Below, piece after piece: positions 1 through 9,500 of a stretch of 60,283 nt of DNA (position 1 is its first letter; the number at the start of each line of letters is the position of its first letter). The stretch comes from Planktothrix sp. PCC 11201. GTDB taxonomy: Bacteria; Cyanobacteriota; Cyanobacteriia; Cyanobacteriales; Microcoleaceae. The stretch is from the NCBI RefSeq assembly GCF_900009135.1, contig NZ_LT797693.1, forward strand, positions 458,235 to 518,517. Reading direction: 5' to 3'. The position numbers and the translations under genes are program-made. The notes below the pieces were generated by a model that did not search any database, was not told the origin of the DNA, and saw only the letters and a list, made by a program, of their open reading frames with translations.

Positions 1-650
1 AAGGGTTCACCACAAAGATCATGAATTTTGACAATCCGGTCGAATATCCAGGGGTAACTTTGGCGGTATTCAGGAATTAAGGCCAGGGGACTGAGCAAGG
101 CCGCCGCAGCCAGATCCGCAATACTGATGCGATCGCCCACTAAATAGGGCCGTTCTTTCCAGACTTCCAACACCTCAAAAGCCGTTTTTAACCGAGTTTT
201 AGCCAGTTCAACCGCCGCCGGATTAATCTGATATTGCCAACACACCACCCGAATCACCAATAAACTCGATAGGGACGGATCAATGTTTTTCCCTTCTCCA
301 GACCGAAACTGATAATAAACAAATCGAGTCGCTGTCCCAATACTTTCATCTAACCAATCTTCTAATAATGCAGCTTGGGTTTGTAGGTGGGGATCGGCTA
401 AAAATAAGGGGGGATCAGGGTAATTTTGTTCTAAATACTTGAAAATTTGAGTCGAGTCGGCGATCACTTGGGGCTGACCTTCTATTTGGGGTAATAAAAC
501 CGGAACTGTTGTCAGTCCCGTTAGGGGTTTGAGTTTCAGGGTATGAAATCCCGGAGTGAGATTTTCCACCTGATAAGAAATCCCCTTATACCCCAATGCT
601 AAACGCACTTTTCGACAATAATGGGACGTACTAAACTGCAATAGGAGCAT
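1..650 (-). CDS. Glutathione S-transferase family protein (3' end cut by window edge)
   Basis: Reading from an ATG at 650 on the minus strand gives an uninterrupted frame to the window edge, about 216 residues. The N-terminus reads MLLLQFSTSHYCRKVRLAL, a thioredoxin-fold start with a Cys in the usual GST active-site loop. It is followed by the cis-Pro segment (TTVPVLL) and the glutathione gamma-Glu binding step (VIADSTQIFKYLE), then an all-helical C-terminal half. The family conjugates or reduces substrates with glutathione in the cytosol; the substrate cannot be inferred. The stop codon lies outside the window. It is divergent from the FtsL-like gene at 859. Confidence 0.85.
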   Translation of the reverse strand, partial: MLLLQFSTSHYCRKVRLALGYKGISYQVENLTPGFHTLKLKPLTGLTTVPVLLPQIEGQPQVIADSTQIFKYLEQNYPDPPLFLADPHLQTQAALLEDWLDESIGTATRFVYYQFRSGEGKNIDPSLSSLLVIRVVCWQYQINPAAVELAKTRLKTAFEVLEVWKERPYLVGDRISIADLAAAALLSPLALIPEYRQSYPWIFDRIVKIHDLCGEP

Positions 651-858
651 AAAAAACTAAAATTGATTAACTAAAGATCCAAAACTGAAATTTAACAATA
701 TTTTGGGGGTTTTTCGTGATTAGATAGTTTTAAGTTAGTTTGATAATTAAGGGTGGGATTTTTCTATTGGAGATGGTTCCAAGTTACCCCAGCCCCGGAT
801 CAAGCATTGCCTTTCCATTCCCCCACACCGAAAGCTGAAGTCAAGGTAGGTAAATTTT

Positions 859-1440
859 ATGACTGTTGCGTTCAAATCGACACCTTCTCCTCAACGCAGA
901 ATTTCTAGTCCCGTTGATCTTCCTTCGATACAAAGTAAAGTTGTTCCCTTTGATCAGGCTCGGAAAAAACGGGTTAAAGCCTCCTTGACGACCTCTATAC
1001 CCTTGGTTAATCCCCCCTCGCCCATACCCTCGTCAACGGTTGTTAAAGCCCTGCCCAAACCTCAACCCAAACCTTTCTGGCTTGGTTCCATGGTCGCTGT
1101 ACAAAAGGTTTCATCGGTGGTCACCTCATTGATTATCGGTTCAACTTTAACGGTTTATGGGTTAACGGTTTATGGAGAGTCGAGTTGGACACAGGAATAT
1201 CCCAAATTAGAAAAGTTACGAGCCACGGAACAACAACTACGCACGGCTCAAGAACTGTTAAAAAATCAAATTGCGATCGCCGCCGACGAACCCACCACAG
1301 GTCTTGTGACTCCCCAACCAGGTGATATGATTTATGTTGAACCGGCGAAACCCCGTCCCCAACCCTCCCCAGAACCCACTGCTGTGATCAAATTAGATCC
1401 TTCTCCCCATCCAACATTAAATAGACCTTTAGGATATTAA
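859..1440 (+). CDS. Bitopic membrane protein, FtsL-like by position and architecture
   Basis: The 193-residue product has a proline-rich basic cytoplasmic N-terminus (1-80), one membrane segment (about 84-106), a Leu/Gln-rich predicted coiled coil (about 109-142) and a Pro-rich tail. This matches the topology of FtsL, a short single-span divisome protein with a periplasmic leucine zipper whose gene usually precedes ftsI. Here it lies 107 bp upstream of ftsI on the same strand. An ATG start with AAGGTAGG about 8 bases upstream is convincing. Sequence similarity to known FtsL cannot be judged by eye, so the FtsL role is inference from synteny and topology; the existence of the gene is secure. 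Confidence 0.8.
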   Translation: MTVAFKSTPSPQRRISSPVDLPSIQSKVVPFDQARKKRVKASLTTSIPLVNPPSPIPSSTVVKALPKPQPKPFWLGSMVAVQKVSSVVTSLIIGSTLTVYGLTVYGESSWTQEYPKLEKLRATEQQLRTAQELLKNQIAIAADEPTTGLVTPQPGDMIYVEPAKPRPQPSPEPTAVIKLDPSPHPTLNRPLGY

Positions 1441-1547
1441 ACAGGGAACAGGCAATGGGCAATGGGTAATGGGCAATAGTTTGCTCCCCCTGCCTCCCCT
1501 GCTCCCCCTGCTCCCCCTGCTCCCCCTGCCTCCCCTGCCCCTACTAT
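1441..1547. repeat. Short tandem repeats (GGGCAAT-type, then CCCCTGCTC-type)
   Basis: About 35 bases of GGGCAATGGGTAATGGGCAAT units are followed by about 60 bases of CCCCTGCCTCCCCTGCTCC units. The C-rich block runs to the ATG of ftsI, leaving no purine-rich ribosome binding site there. Similar blocks occur elsewhere in the window (36979-37069, 53917-53948, 60190-60279). Confidence 0.85.
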
Positions 1548-3521
1548 ATGGCTTCTTCAGACTATTCTTCCGGTTCTCGTTTTCAACGACAGCGTTCTTC
1601 TCCTAGTCAGCGTGGGGGAAAAAGAACAGTGATGGGGCGAAAAAGAACCGCCTGGGGAAGTAAAGGTCAAAATTCCCCATCTCGGAATTCGGGTTTCGCT
1701 CCCTTCGCGACAAGCCCGGTGAATCTTCCCTTTGTCGCCTATCCTAGAAAGCGCCCTCGCTCCGCCCCTGTAAGAGCAGATCGCAGGCGTTTAATATTAG
1801 TTTGGTTAGTAATACTAGGGGGAATTCTGGGTCTATCCCTTAATTTATTTCGTTTACAAATAGGTCAAGAATCTTCCTTCCTCAAAGAACAGGCTTTATC
1901 TCAACAACAACAAAAAATTCTACCGTTTGTTCCCAGACGTTCAATTACTGATCGCAAAGGAGATATTCTGGCTTTAGATCAGCGAGTTTATACCCTTTAT
2001 GTTCACCCTAAACTCTTTAAACAAACTCCCGATGAAATTGCTGAAAAGTTAGCCCCTGTATTATTGCGAGAAGATTCAACCACCCCACTCAAGAGCGAAC
2101 TTTTAACACTATTTGGTACATCTCCTAGTGGAATTAAAGTTGCAGATTCAATCTCCGAACAAGTCGCAAATCGAATTAATAATTTAGGCTTAGACGGATT
2201 AGAACTATTAGAAAGTCGTCAACGACTTTATCCGCAACAGGAAAACACCGCAGATGTTGTGGGTCATGTCAATCTTGAAGGTAAAGGTCAAGCTGGAATT
2301 GAATATAGTCAGGAAAATTTACTAGAACGCACCATGCCCTCCTTGTCCTTTCAACGGGCTGCTAATGGTGCTTGGGTTCCTGAACAAATCGCTACAGGAT
2401 TTATCCCCATTGATGATTTAGAATTAAGGCTAACGATTGACTCCTCCTTACAACGGGTTGCCCATCAAGCCCTCCAGAAAAGCGTTAAAGAATACAAAGC
2501 CAAACGGGGAACGGTCATTGTCATGGATGCTACCGATGGCTCCGTACTAACCCTAGCCAATGAACCGACCTATAATCCGAATCAATACTATAAATTTGAC
2601 TTAGAACGGTTTAAAAATTGGGCCTTAACGGATCTTTATGAACCCGGTTCAACCTTCAAACCAATTAACGTTGCTTTGGCCTTAGAAGCAGGAGCAATTC
2701 AACCGGATACTGTTGTTAATGATGAAGGTCGCATTCAAGTTGGAGGTTGGCCGATTCAAAATTCCGATGGTTCCGCTAGAGGCGAAATTAATATCAGTGA
2801 TGTGGTCAAATATTCCAGTAACGTGGGCATGGTGCGAATTATGCAACGGATGGAGCCAGAGGTGTTTTATGAAGGCTTAAAACGTTTGGGCTTAGGAACA
2901 ACCATGGGCATTGATTTACCCTTTGCCGCCACCAGTACCCTAAAATCTAAAGAACAATTTGTTTCCGCCGCCATTGAACCAGCTACCACAGCTTTTGGCC
3001 AAGGATTTTCCATTACTCCCATTCAGTTAGCCCAACTACATAGTCTGTTAGCCAATGGGGGTAAACTGGTGACTCCCCACGTTATTCAAGGGTTATACAA
3101 CAGCAAAAGCCAACTGTATTGGAAATTGCCCCTGAGTGAACCCGAACAAGTATTCTCTTCTGAAACAGCCAATTCCGTTTTAAAGATGATGGAAACCGTT
3201 GTCAAAGAAGGAGGAACCGGAACCCGGGCCGCCATAGACGGTTATCGGGTGGCTGGAAAGACCGGGACGGCTCAAAAAGCATCGGCGGATGGAGGCTATT
3301 CTTCCAACGCCCTGATTACCAGTTTCGTCGGAATTTTAAGTGTTGACCATCCCCGTTATGTGGTGGTGGCGGTCGTGGATGAACCCTTAGAAGGTCGCGC
3401 CGGGGGAATTGTGGCTGCACCCATTGTGAAATCGGTGATGGAAGCCCTGATTCATCTGGAAAAACTTCCCCCCTCAGATATTCCGGCTCTCAATTCTGCG
3501 GAAACTTCCCCAGATCGTTAA
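1548..3521 (+). CDS. ftsI: Septal peptidoglycan transpeptidase FtsI / PBP2x-like
   Basis: A class B penicillin-binding protein that cross-links septal peptidoglycan in the periplasm as part of the divisome. The 657-residue protein has a basic cytoplasmic N-terminus (1-80), a single membrane anchor (about 82-104), a PBP dimerisation domain, and a transpeptidase domain carrying all three active-site motifs: STFK (nucleophile S368, K371), SSN (423-425) and KTGT (571-574). The ATG start is preceded only by a C-rich repeat rather than an SD sequence. An internal ATG at residue 29 is preceded by a G-rich stretch, so the exact start is uncertain. It follows the FtsL-like gene. Confidence 0.95.
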   Translation: MASSDYSSGSRFQRQRSSPSQRGGKRTVMGRKRTAWGSKGQNSPSRNSGFAPFATSPVNLPFVAYPRKRPRSAPVRADRRRLILVWLVILGGILGLSLNLFRLQIGQESSFLKEQALSQQQQKILPFVPRRSITDRKGDILALDQRVYTLYVHPKLFKQTPDEIAEKLAPVLLREDSTTPLKSELLTLFGTSPSGIKVADSISEQVANRINNLGLDGLELLESRQRLYPQQENTADVVGHVNLEGKGQAGIEYSQENLLERTMPSLSFQRAANGAWVPEQIATGFIPIDDLELRLTIDSSLQRVAHQALQKSVKEYKAKRGTVIVMDATDGSVLTLANEPTYNPNQYYKFDLERFKNWALTDLYEPGSTFKPINVALALEAGAIQPDTVVNDEGRIQVGGWPIQNSDGSARGEINISDVVKYSSNVGMVRIMQRMEPEVFYEGLKRLGLGTTMGIDLPFAATSTLKSKEQFVSAAIEPATTAFGQGFSITPIQLAQLHSLLANGGKLVTPHVIQGLYNSKSQLYWKLPLSEPEQVFSSETANSVLKMMETVVKEGGTGTRAAIDGYRVAGKTGTAQKASADGGYSSNALITSFVGILSVDHPRYVVVAVVDEPLEGRAGGIVAAPIVKSVMEALIHLEKLPPSDIPALNSAETSPDR

Positions 3522-3604
3522 TCAGTCATTAGTAAAGAATAAATACTAATCTGTTGATTAACTCCGAGCTTCTACAATGTTTAGGGTTGACCAATCACAG
3601 ATCA

Positions 3605-3650
3605 ACTCTTACACTGATAACTGATTACTGATAACTGATTACTGATTCAA
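3605..3650. repeat. Short tandem repeat ACTGATAACTGATTACTGAT
   Basis: Repeated ACTGATAACTG / ATTACTG units lie between ftsI and the Hpt gene. The same family recurs at 21234-21270, 21421-21451, 31262-31285 and 46085-46120. This kind of short tandemly repeated repetitive sequence is common in filamentous cyanobacteria. Confidence 0.7.
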
Positions 3651-3668
3651 GGGTTTAGGAGGGCTGCT

Positions 3669-4622
3669 GTGCCAACAAACCAAGACCAAAGGATCTTTGC
3701 TATCTTCATGGAAGAGGCGGAGGAGCGTCTCGAAACCCTGCAAATGGGGGTCACAAAGCTCCCCGCAATTATGGCTGATCCAGACAGGGAAGAAGTAGCT
3801 TCCATCTATCGGGCTGCTCACTCCATTAAGGGGGCGGCGGCGATGTTGATGGAGAATATGCCCAGTCTTGCCAGTATTAATAAGGTGTCCAAACGCCTAG
3901 AAGATTGTTTTAAGCTGGTTAAGGACACACCGTTAAAAATTGATGCCACAACTCAAACCCTTTATAGTAAGGGGTTTGAAGTATTGAAAAATCTTATTGA
4001 TCGAGCAGCTAGTCCCGCCGGACTTTCGGAAGAAATAGGGGAGAAAATTCTCAAGGCTTCTCTACCTGTGTATGATAAGTTGGAAAACCACTTAAAAGAC
4101 TTAATGAGTGGTAAGGTAGCCGCGGCACCTTCAACGGCGACAACGCCAACAGCTACAGCAACACCTGGGGTGGCTAATGCCGTTAATCAAGTGATGACGG
4201 TTCTCAAACCCATGTTACAAGGATTAAAACAAGCAGAATCTCCAGAAACTCGTAAACAATTGGCGGGTTTATGCGCTCGATTAACGAAGGTTGGGGCAGG
4301 AATTGAACCTTGGCAAACATTAGTGAAAACGGCCCATGGTGCGATCGCCAATCCTAAAAATTCTTTTAAAGTTTTAGCAACCCCAATTATTAATGAGTTG
4401 AAGCAAGGGGCAGAACTTTTACAAGCGGGAAAAGCCAGTACCATTGCCCCCAGTGCAGCGTTATTATCCTTGGCGGGTGCAAAAGCCGCTGCTAAACCCG
4501 CTACTCAAGAAATCACAATTCCGGCTGATCCGAAAGAAGTGGTAAAAGTGCTATTAAAAACCTTTAATAAACAACAATTACAAGCGATCGCTCAGTTGTT
4601 AATTAAGCACGTTAAATCCTAA
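3669..4622 (+). CDS. Hpt (histidine phosphotransfer) domain protein
   Basis: A 317-residue protein starting at GTG, with a strong ribosome binding site AGGAGGG 5 bases upstream. Residues 1-110 form an Hpt four-helix bundle; the signature AHSIKGAA places the phospho-accepting His at residue 51. The rest is Ala/Thr/Pro-rich linker and helical sequence with no receiver or kinase domain. Such proteins relay phosphate between hybrid kinases and response regulators, or resemble the P1 domain of CheA. No partner is adjacent, so the pathway is unknown. It is convergent with radC, with only 13 bases between stops. Confidence 0.85.
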   Translation: MPTNQDQRIFAIFMEEAEERLETLQMGVTKLPAIMADPDREEVASIYRAAHSIKGAAAMLMENMPSLASINKVSKRLEDCFKLVKDTPLKIDATTQTLYSKGFEVLKNLIDRAASPAGLSEEIGEKILKASLPVYDKLENHLKDLMSGKVAAAPSTATTPTATATPGVANAVNQVMTVLKPMLQGLKQAESPETRKQLAGLCARLTKVGAGIEPWQTLVKTAHGAIANPKNSFKVLATPIINELKQGAELLQAGKASTIAPSAALLSLAGAKAAAKPATQEITIPADPKEVVKVLLKTFNKQQLQAIAQLLIKHVKS

Positions 4623-4635
4623 AATCAGTAAAAAT

Positions 4636-5367
4636 TTACTCGGTTTGGGGATATTCTTCCCATAAAGATGTTGTGGTTCTTAAACTCAGATGATTGCCAT
4701 TTCCCAAAATAATATGATCTAAAATCGGGATAGACAAAAATTGCGCCCCTTGCAGTAATTGGCGAGTTAAATTAATATCTTCTGAACTGGGTTCAACATT
4801 CCCCGATGGGTGGTTATGGGAAACAATTACCCGGGTTGCGCCGCTTTTCAATACTTCTCGAAAAATATCCCGGGGATGGGCGATCGTTTCCGTTGCACTT
4901 CCAATGGTAATCACTTGAGTTCCTAATAGACGGTGTTTAACGTCCAATAGCAAGACCGCAAAACGTTCTTGGGGTTGCCACATCAAATCATGGCTTAAGG
5001 CGTCGGCGGCGGCTTGGGGAGTCTCAATAACGGCTAAATCTGGGGGTTTGGACTGAAAAACCCGTTTCCCCAACTCAACGGCTGCTAGAATTGTGGTGGC
5101 TTTCGCTGGCCCAATACCATGAATTTGGGTTAATTCATGAACCCCAATATCCCGCAATACCGCTAGGGGATCTCGTTGATGTTGACTTAACTGATTTAAG
5201 ATATATTGTCCTAAACCGACGGCGGATAATTTTCCCTTTCCCTGACCTGTTCCTAAAAGAATTGCCATCAATTCAGCCGTGGCTAAATTTCTGGAACCAA
5301 TGGCCATTAATCGTTCACGGGGACGCTCATCACTGGGTAAATCAGCAATTCTCAGGCTATAGGTCAT
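4636..5367 (-). CDS. radC: RadC-family JAB/MPN domain protein
   Basis: About 243 residues from the ATG at 5367 ([20 protein letters not shown], the usual family start); an in-frame TTG at 5391 would add 8 residues and is less likely. The N-terminal half has the RadC helical and helix-hairpin-helix segment (IHGIGPAKA). The C-terminal JAB domain carries the metal-binding motif [15 protein letters not shown]. The family is widely annotated as DNA repair, but its biochemical role is unsettled. Both neighbours are independent units. Confidence 0.93.
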   Translation of the reverse strand: MTYSLRIADLPSDERPRERLMAIGSRNLATAELMAILLGTGQGKGKLSAVGLGQYILNQLSQHQRDPLAVLRDIGVHELTQIHGIGPAKATTILAAVELGKRVFQSKPPDLAVIETPQAAADALSHDLMWQPQERFAVLLLDVKHRLLGTQVITIGSATETIAHPRDIFREVLKSGATRVIVSHNHPSGNVEPSSEDINLTRQLLQGAQFLSIPILDHIILGNGNHLSLRTTTSLWEEYPQTE

Positions 5368-5530
5368 TTGGGTTGCACCCCACCAACGCAATATTTATGG
5401 TATTAAATTTTACTCAATTTTTTTCATGATTTCAAGTTGAATCGGGTGTTAACTCCAGGGGTTCTATATCAAATTGGTCTCAGTAATTAAAACTCTAGCT
5501 TGTAACAAAAATTCACTTTAACGCTTTTTT

Positions 5531-6373
5531 TTAAGTGGTTTCCACCACCTCAAGGACATCTCCGACCTGAATTGTCCCGGTATTTCGAGGAATGATATTC
5601 ACACCAAACATCACCCCACGGGGTTGTTGTCGAAAGGTGGCTAGGGTTTTTAAAGGTTCTGTTAATGGGTTACGCTCCCCACTATTTTGATCGGTTGTCG
5701 TCACAATACAACGGCTACAGGGTTTAACTAAATCAAAATAAACCTCTCCAATTAAAATAGTTTTCCATTGATCTTCAATAAAAGGTTGATCAGTATCAAT
5801 CACAAGATTAGGTCTAAATCTATTCATCGGAATCTCTTGTGATGATATGGGATAGGTTTCTGTGAGTTTTCGGTTTAATTCGGCTAAAGAAGCAGTATTA
5901 GTTAATAAACAGGGATAACCGTCGGCAAAACTCACCTGATTATTAATATTAACAGCATAATTGGGATCAACGGGTCGAATAAAATCAGGAGATTGTCGCA
6001 CTAACCGCAAATTAGGTTGATTATCCTGTTTTAAAGCATTTTTTAGCCAGTCAGCAACCTCATCTCCTTGATCGACTGCAATTGTTGTATCTCTCCAAAC
6101 TTGTACAGGTTTAGAAATTCCCGTTAATGTAGGTTGCAACTGAAAAGATTTAATATTTTGATTCTCAACGGATAATTCTATTAATTCCCCTAACTGTTGA
6201 ACTCGAATTTTTGCTAATTGAGGATAAGTTCTCTGGGTAACAAACTGACCGGATTCATCAACCCACATAAACTCCCGATCCCAATCTAATCCTTTCAGGG
6301 TTACTTCCCCTTGGTTAAGGGCTATTTTGCCACAGGACTTAATCGGATAAATAAATAGTTCAACCAAATTCAT
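5531..6373 (-). CDS. MOSC domain protein (YcbX-like)
   Basis: A 280-residue protein with an N-terminal MOSC_N beta-barrel starting MNLVELFIYPIKSC and a C-terminal MOSC domain containing the conserved Cys motif KPCSRCIVTTTDQ. MOSC proteins bind sulfur or molybdenum cofactor intermediates, and YcbX-type members act in N-hydroxylated base analogue reduction. This one lacks the C-terminal 2Fe-2S ferredoxin domain of E. coli YcbX, so its electron partner is unknown. It is a monocistronic minus-strand gene with an ATG start. Confidence 0.88.
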   Translation of the reverse strand: MNLVELFIYPIKSCGKIALNQGEVTLKGLDWDREFMWVDESGQFVTQRTYPQLAKIRVQQLGELIELSVENQNIKSFQLQPTLTGISKPVQVWRDTTIAVDQGDEVADWLKNALKQDNQPNLRLVRQSPDFIRPVDPNYAVNINNQVSFADGYPCLLTNTASLAELNRKLTETYPISSQEIPMNRFRPNLVIDTDQPFIEDQWKTILIGEVYFDLVKPCSRCIVTTTDQNSGERNPLTEPLKTLATFRQQPRGVMFGVNIIPRNTGTIQVGDVLEVVETT

Positions 6374-6406
6374 TAGTTAGATCTCCACAATAATCTAATT
6401 CCTATC

Positions 6407-6535
6407 TTAGAACTAATTCAAGCCGCGGAGTTATTAGAACAAGAAAAACGACAGGAACAAGAAAAAGCTAAGATCAGGAGGAAAAGAGTTCACCGTTGCC
6501 TGTTACCTAAAATTAACAGGGAATTAAAATTGTGA
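6407..6535 (+). pseudogene. Possible remnant of a plus-strand coding sequence
   Basis: The plus-strand frame from 6407 reads LELIQAAELLEQEKRQEQEK and on to a TGA near 6535, a charged helical tail of the sort found at the C-termini of some cyanobacterial Uma2/DUF820-like proteins. There is no start and no upstream domain, and it runs into the 3' end of the minus-strand kinase gene. It may be a decayed gene end or chance. Confidence 0.3.
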
Positions 6536-9500
6536 ATTCTGAACCTTGATCTAAACTAGAGTTTACTGTTAATGTACCCGAGTGTTTTTCCACAATAATC
6601 TGTCGGGCGATCGCTAACCCTAAACCCGTTCCTTTCCCCACTTCTTTGGTTGTAAATAAATGATCAAATATCTTTTCCTGTACCTCTTTACTAATACCAA
6701 TACCATTATCTTTAATCCAAATAATTACCTGTTTTTGATCACTCGATAACTCCGTTTTAACCCTAATCTGATTATGAATTTTCCCATAACTTAGTCCTTG
6801 ATTCGATTGTTCCAGAGCATCGATCGCATTACTTAAAATATTCATAAATACCTGATTGAGTTGTCCGGCATAACATTGGATTTGTGGTAAATCACCATAG
6901 TCCTTAATCACCTGAATTTCGGGTCGTTTTTCATTAGCTTTGAGGCGGTGTCTGAGAATCATTAACGTGCTATCAATCCCGTCATGAATATTGCAAGCCA
7001 CCGGATAGTCCTTATCCGCACGGGAGAAGTTTCTCAGACTCATACTAATATCCTGAATTCGTTTGACTCCTTCCGCCATCGAACCGACTAATTTAGGCAA
7101 ATCTTCCCGAATATAATCCAGTTCAATGGCTGAAATTTCCTGTTGAACTTCTGAGTCCAATTCAGGATATTTTTTTTGCACGAGATCGAGCAATCGAAAT
7201 AAATCATGGATATAATCTAAGGCAGGTTGAATATTACCCGAAAGGAAACCCACGGGATTATTAATTTCATGGGCGACACCCGCCACCAAACTCCCTAAAG
7301 CCGACATTTTTTCACTTTGGATAATTTGAATTTGGGCGTGTTGTAAGTCAGTTAAAGCTTGTTGAGAGGCTTGATACAGACGGGCATTTTCTAAGGAAAT
7401 AGCGGCTTGAGAGCAAATTAAATTTAACACTTCAACGCGATCGCTCGTAAACGCTCCCACCGTCAAATTATTTTCTAAATATAAAATACCGATTAACTGC
7501 CTTTGATTTATAATTGGAATACAAAGAATACTGATCGGCTGGTGTTTTTTGATGTAAAAATCAGCAGCAAAATCAGCACGGATCCGGGCATCTGCGAGTA
7601 CCAGAGGTTGCAAGGTTCGCTTAACATTATTAACTAAACTAATCGGGATATCGGGACTTAATTCTAGGGGAACAGAAGATAGGAGTTGGGGAGATTTTTC
7701 GGATTCTACTAAACCGACTAATTTTAAAGCCTGATCTTGTTTAATCAGCAAGACACACTTACTGGCCCCCGCATTGGCAATCACTATTTCTAATAGAGTT
7801 GTGAGGAGTTTATCGAGTTGAATTTCACCAGAAATCGCTTGAGAGGCTTTGAGTAGAGTCGGTAAATCTAGCACTTCCGAACTACTGGTCGAGGTTTTGG
7901 TAGACGTGAGCGTTCCCCTGGCAATGGTTTCTTGGAAGGAATGAGCAGCGTTAGGTTGTTGTAGGATGGGCGCGAGGAGTCGGGGATAATGTTTTTCCAG
8001 AGCGTCAATTTTAGCCTTAGCTCCCCAACGACTATAAATATAATAAGCCTCGATCATATAATCCCGGGCGAGGTGTTCTTTCCCCCACCCTAGGCAAAAC
8101 TGAGCCGCGAGTTCCTGAGCCAGCCCTTCTTCGCAAATATAACTTTGTTTTTTTGCTCCTAAAATAGCCTGTTCATAGAACTCCGCCGCCTGCCAATTCA
8201 TCCCCAAGACTCGGGCTTTTTCGGCTTCTACTAAATCATATTTATGTTGATTTACCTGCGGGGCATTCTCCGCCCAAAATTTCATTTTTTCCTGATTAAT
8301 ATTGACTTGTGCTAAATAGTTTTGTTGTTCGCTCTGGGGAACTTTAGCATAGAGATTGAGTAACGCCAGGGAATGGTAAAAATTGAGAAAGACAACCTGC
8401 ATAAAACCAAAAGCAGCCCCCGCTTGTTCTTGGGCAAATTCCACATTTTTTAAGGCTTGGCGACTATCCCCTAACAAATAGAGTAAAATTGTTTTTGCCA
8501 CATAAAAAATAAATAAAACATTTCCTGATTTGGCTTCAATCATGCGAGGTAAAATTTTTGCTTCATCAAAACTTTCACCGATTAATAATAAGGGATCTGC
8601 CGATTCCCCCTGTAAATTTAAGCCCAATTGTCGCCATATTTGCGAAAAATGAGTCGGAATTTCTTGTTTGATATGAATACACAAATCAATATAAACTTTC
8701 TGTTCCCCAACAGATGACCCTAAGTTATCTGCCGTAAAAAATAAGTAACTCGATAAATTGGCAGCAGAATATCCCCCCCACTCTAAATCACCCACTTCTA
8801 GCCCGGCTTGTACTGCTTCTCGTAAAGGTTCTACACTATTTCTCGGGTGTTCTTTCCAAGTCCGAATATTAGAATTAAACAAGTTATAAACCTTAGCTTT
8901 CAGGTCTTTAGCATTAAATTTTTCTAAAAGTTTTAAGGCAATTAAACCCGCATGATAACCCCTATCTAATTGACCAAATCCCACTAGCAATAACCCATAA
9001 AAACCATAGGCAAAAGATGATATTCCCGAATTTCCATGTTGCAGACACAAATTAATCATGGTGATAATAATTTGCGGGAAAATCTCTGGTTTTGCCATAA
9101 ATACAGGCGCGCAAAGGATTTTCAAAATCTGCATGGCTGCCAACTTATTGGGATCGGTCATGATGGGCAACTCATCCAAACGGTCAAGATGGGGTAAATC
9201 AATGATTAATTCTTTTTCGACATCGATTGTGAGTAAGGAAATCGTGAGTTTTTCTAAGACTTCTAACCCAATATTCACGGCTGTTAACATTTCGAGTTGA
9301 GCAATATGAATCTGCATTTGCAATTCATAAACTTTGACTTTATCTAATAAACTATTAGCCGTTTGCATTGCCACTTCAGCTAACTTGAGTGACTCCTCAA
9401 AATCCAGGTTTAAATATTGAGCCTCAGCCGTATCAATGTAAATATTCAGAGTCAATTCATACTGATTTTGCCAACATTCTGCGGTCAGTAACTCCATGGC

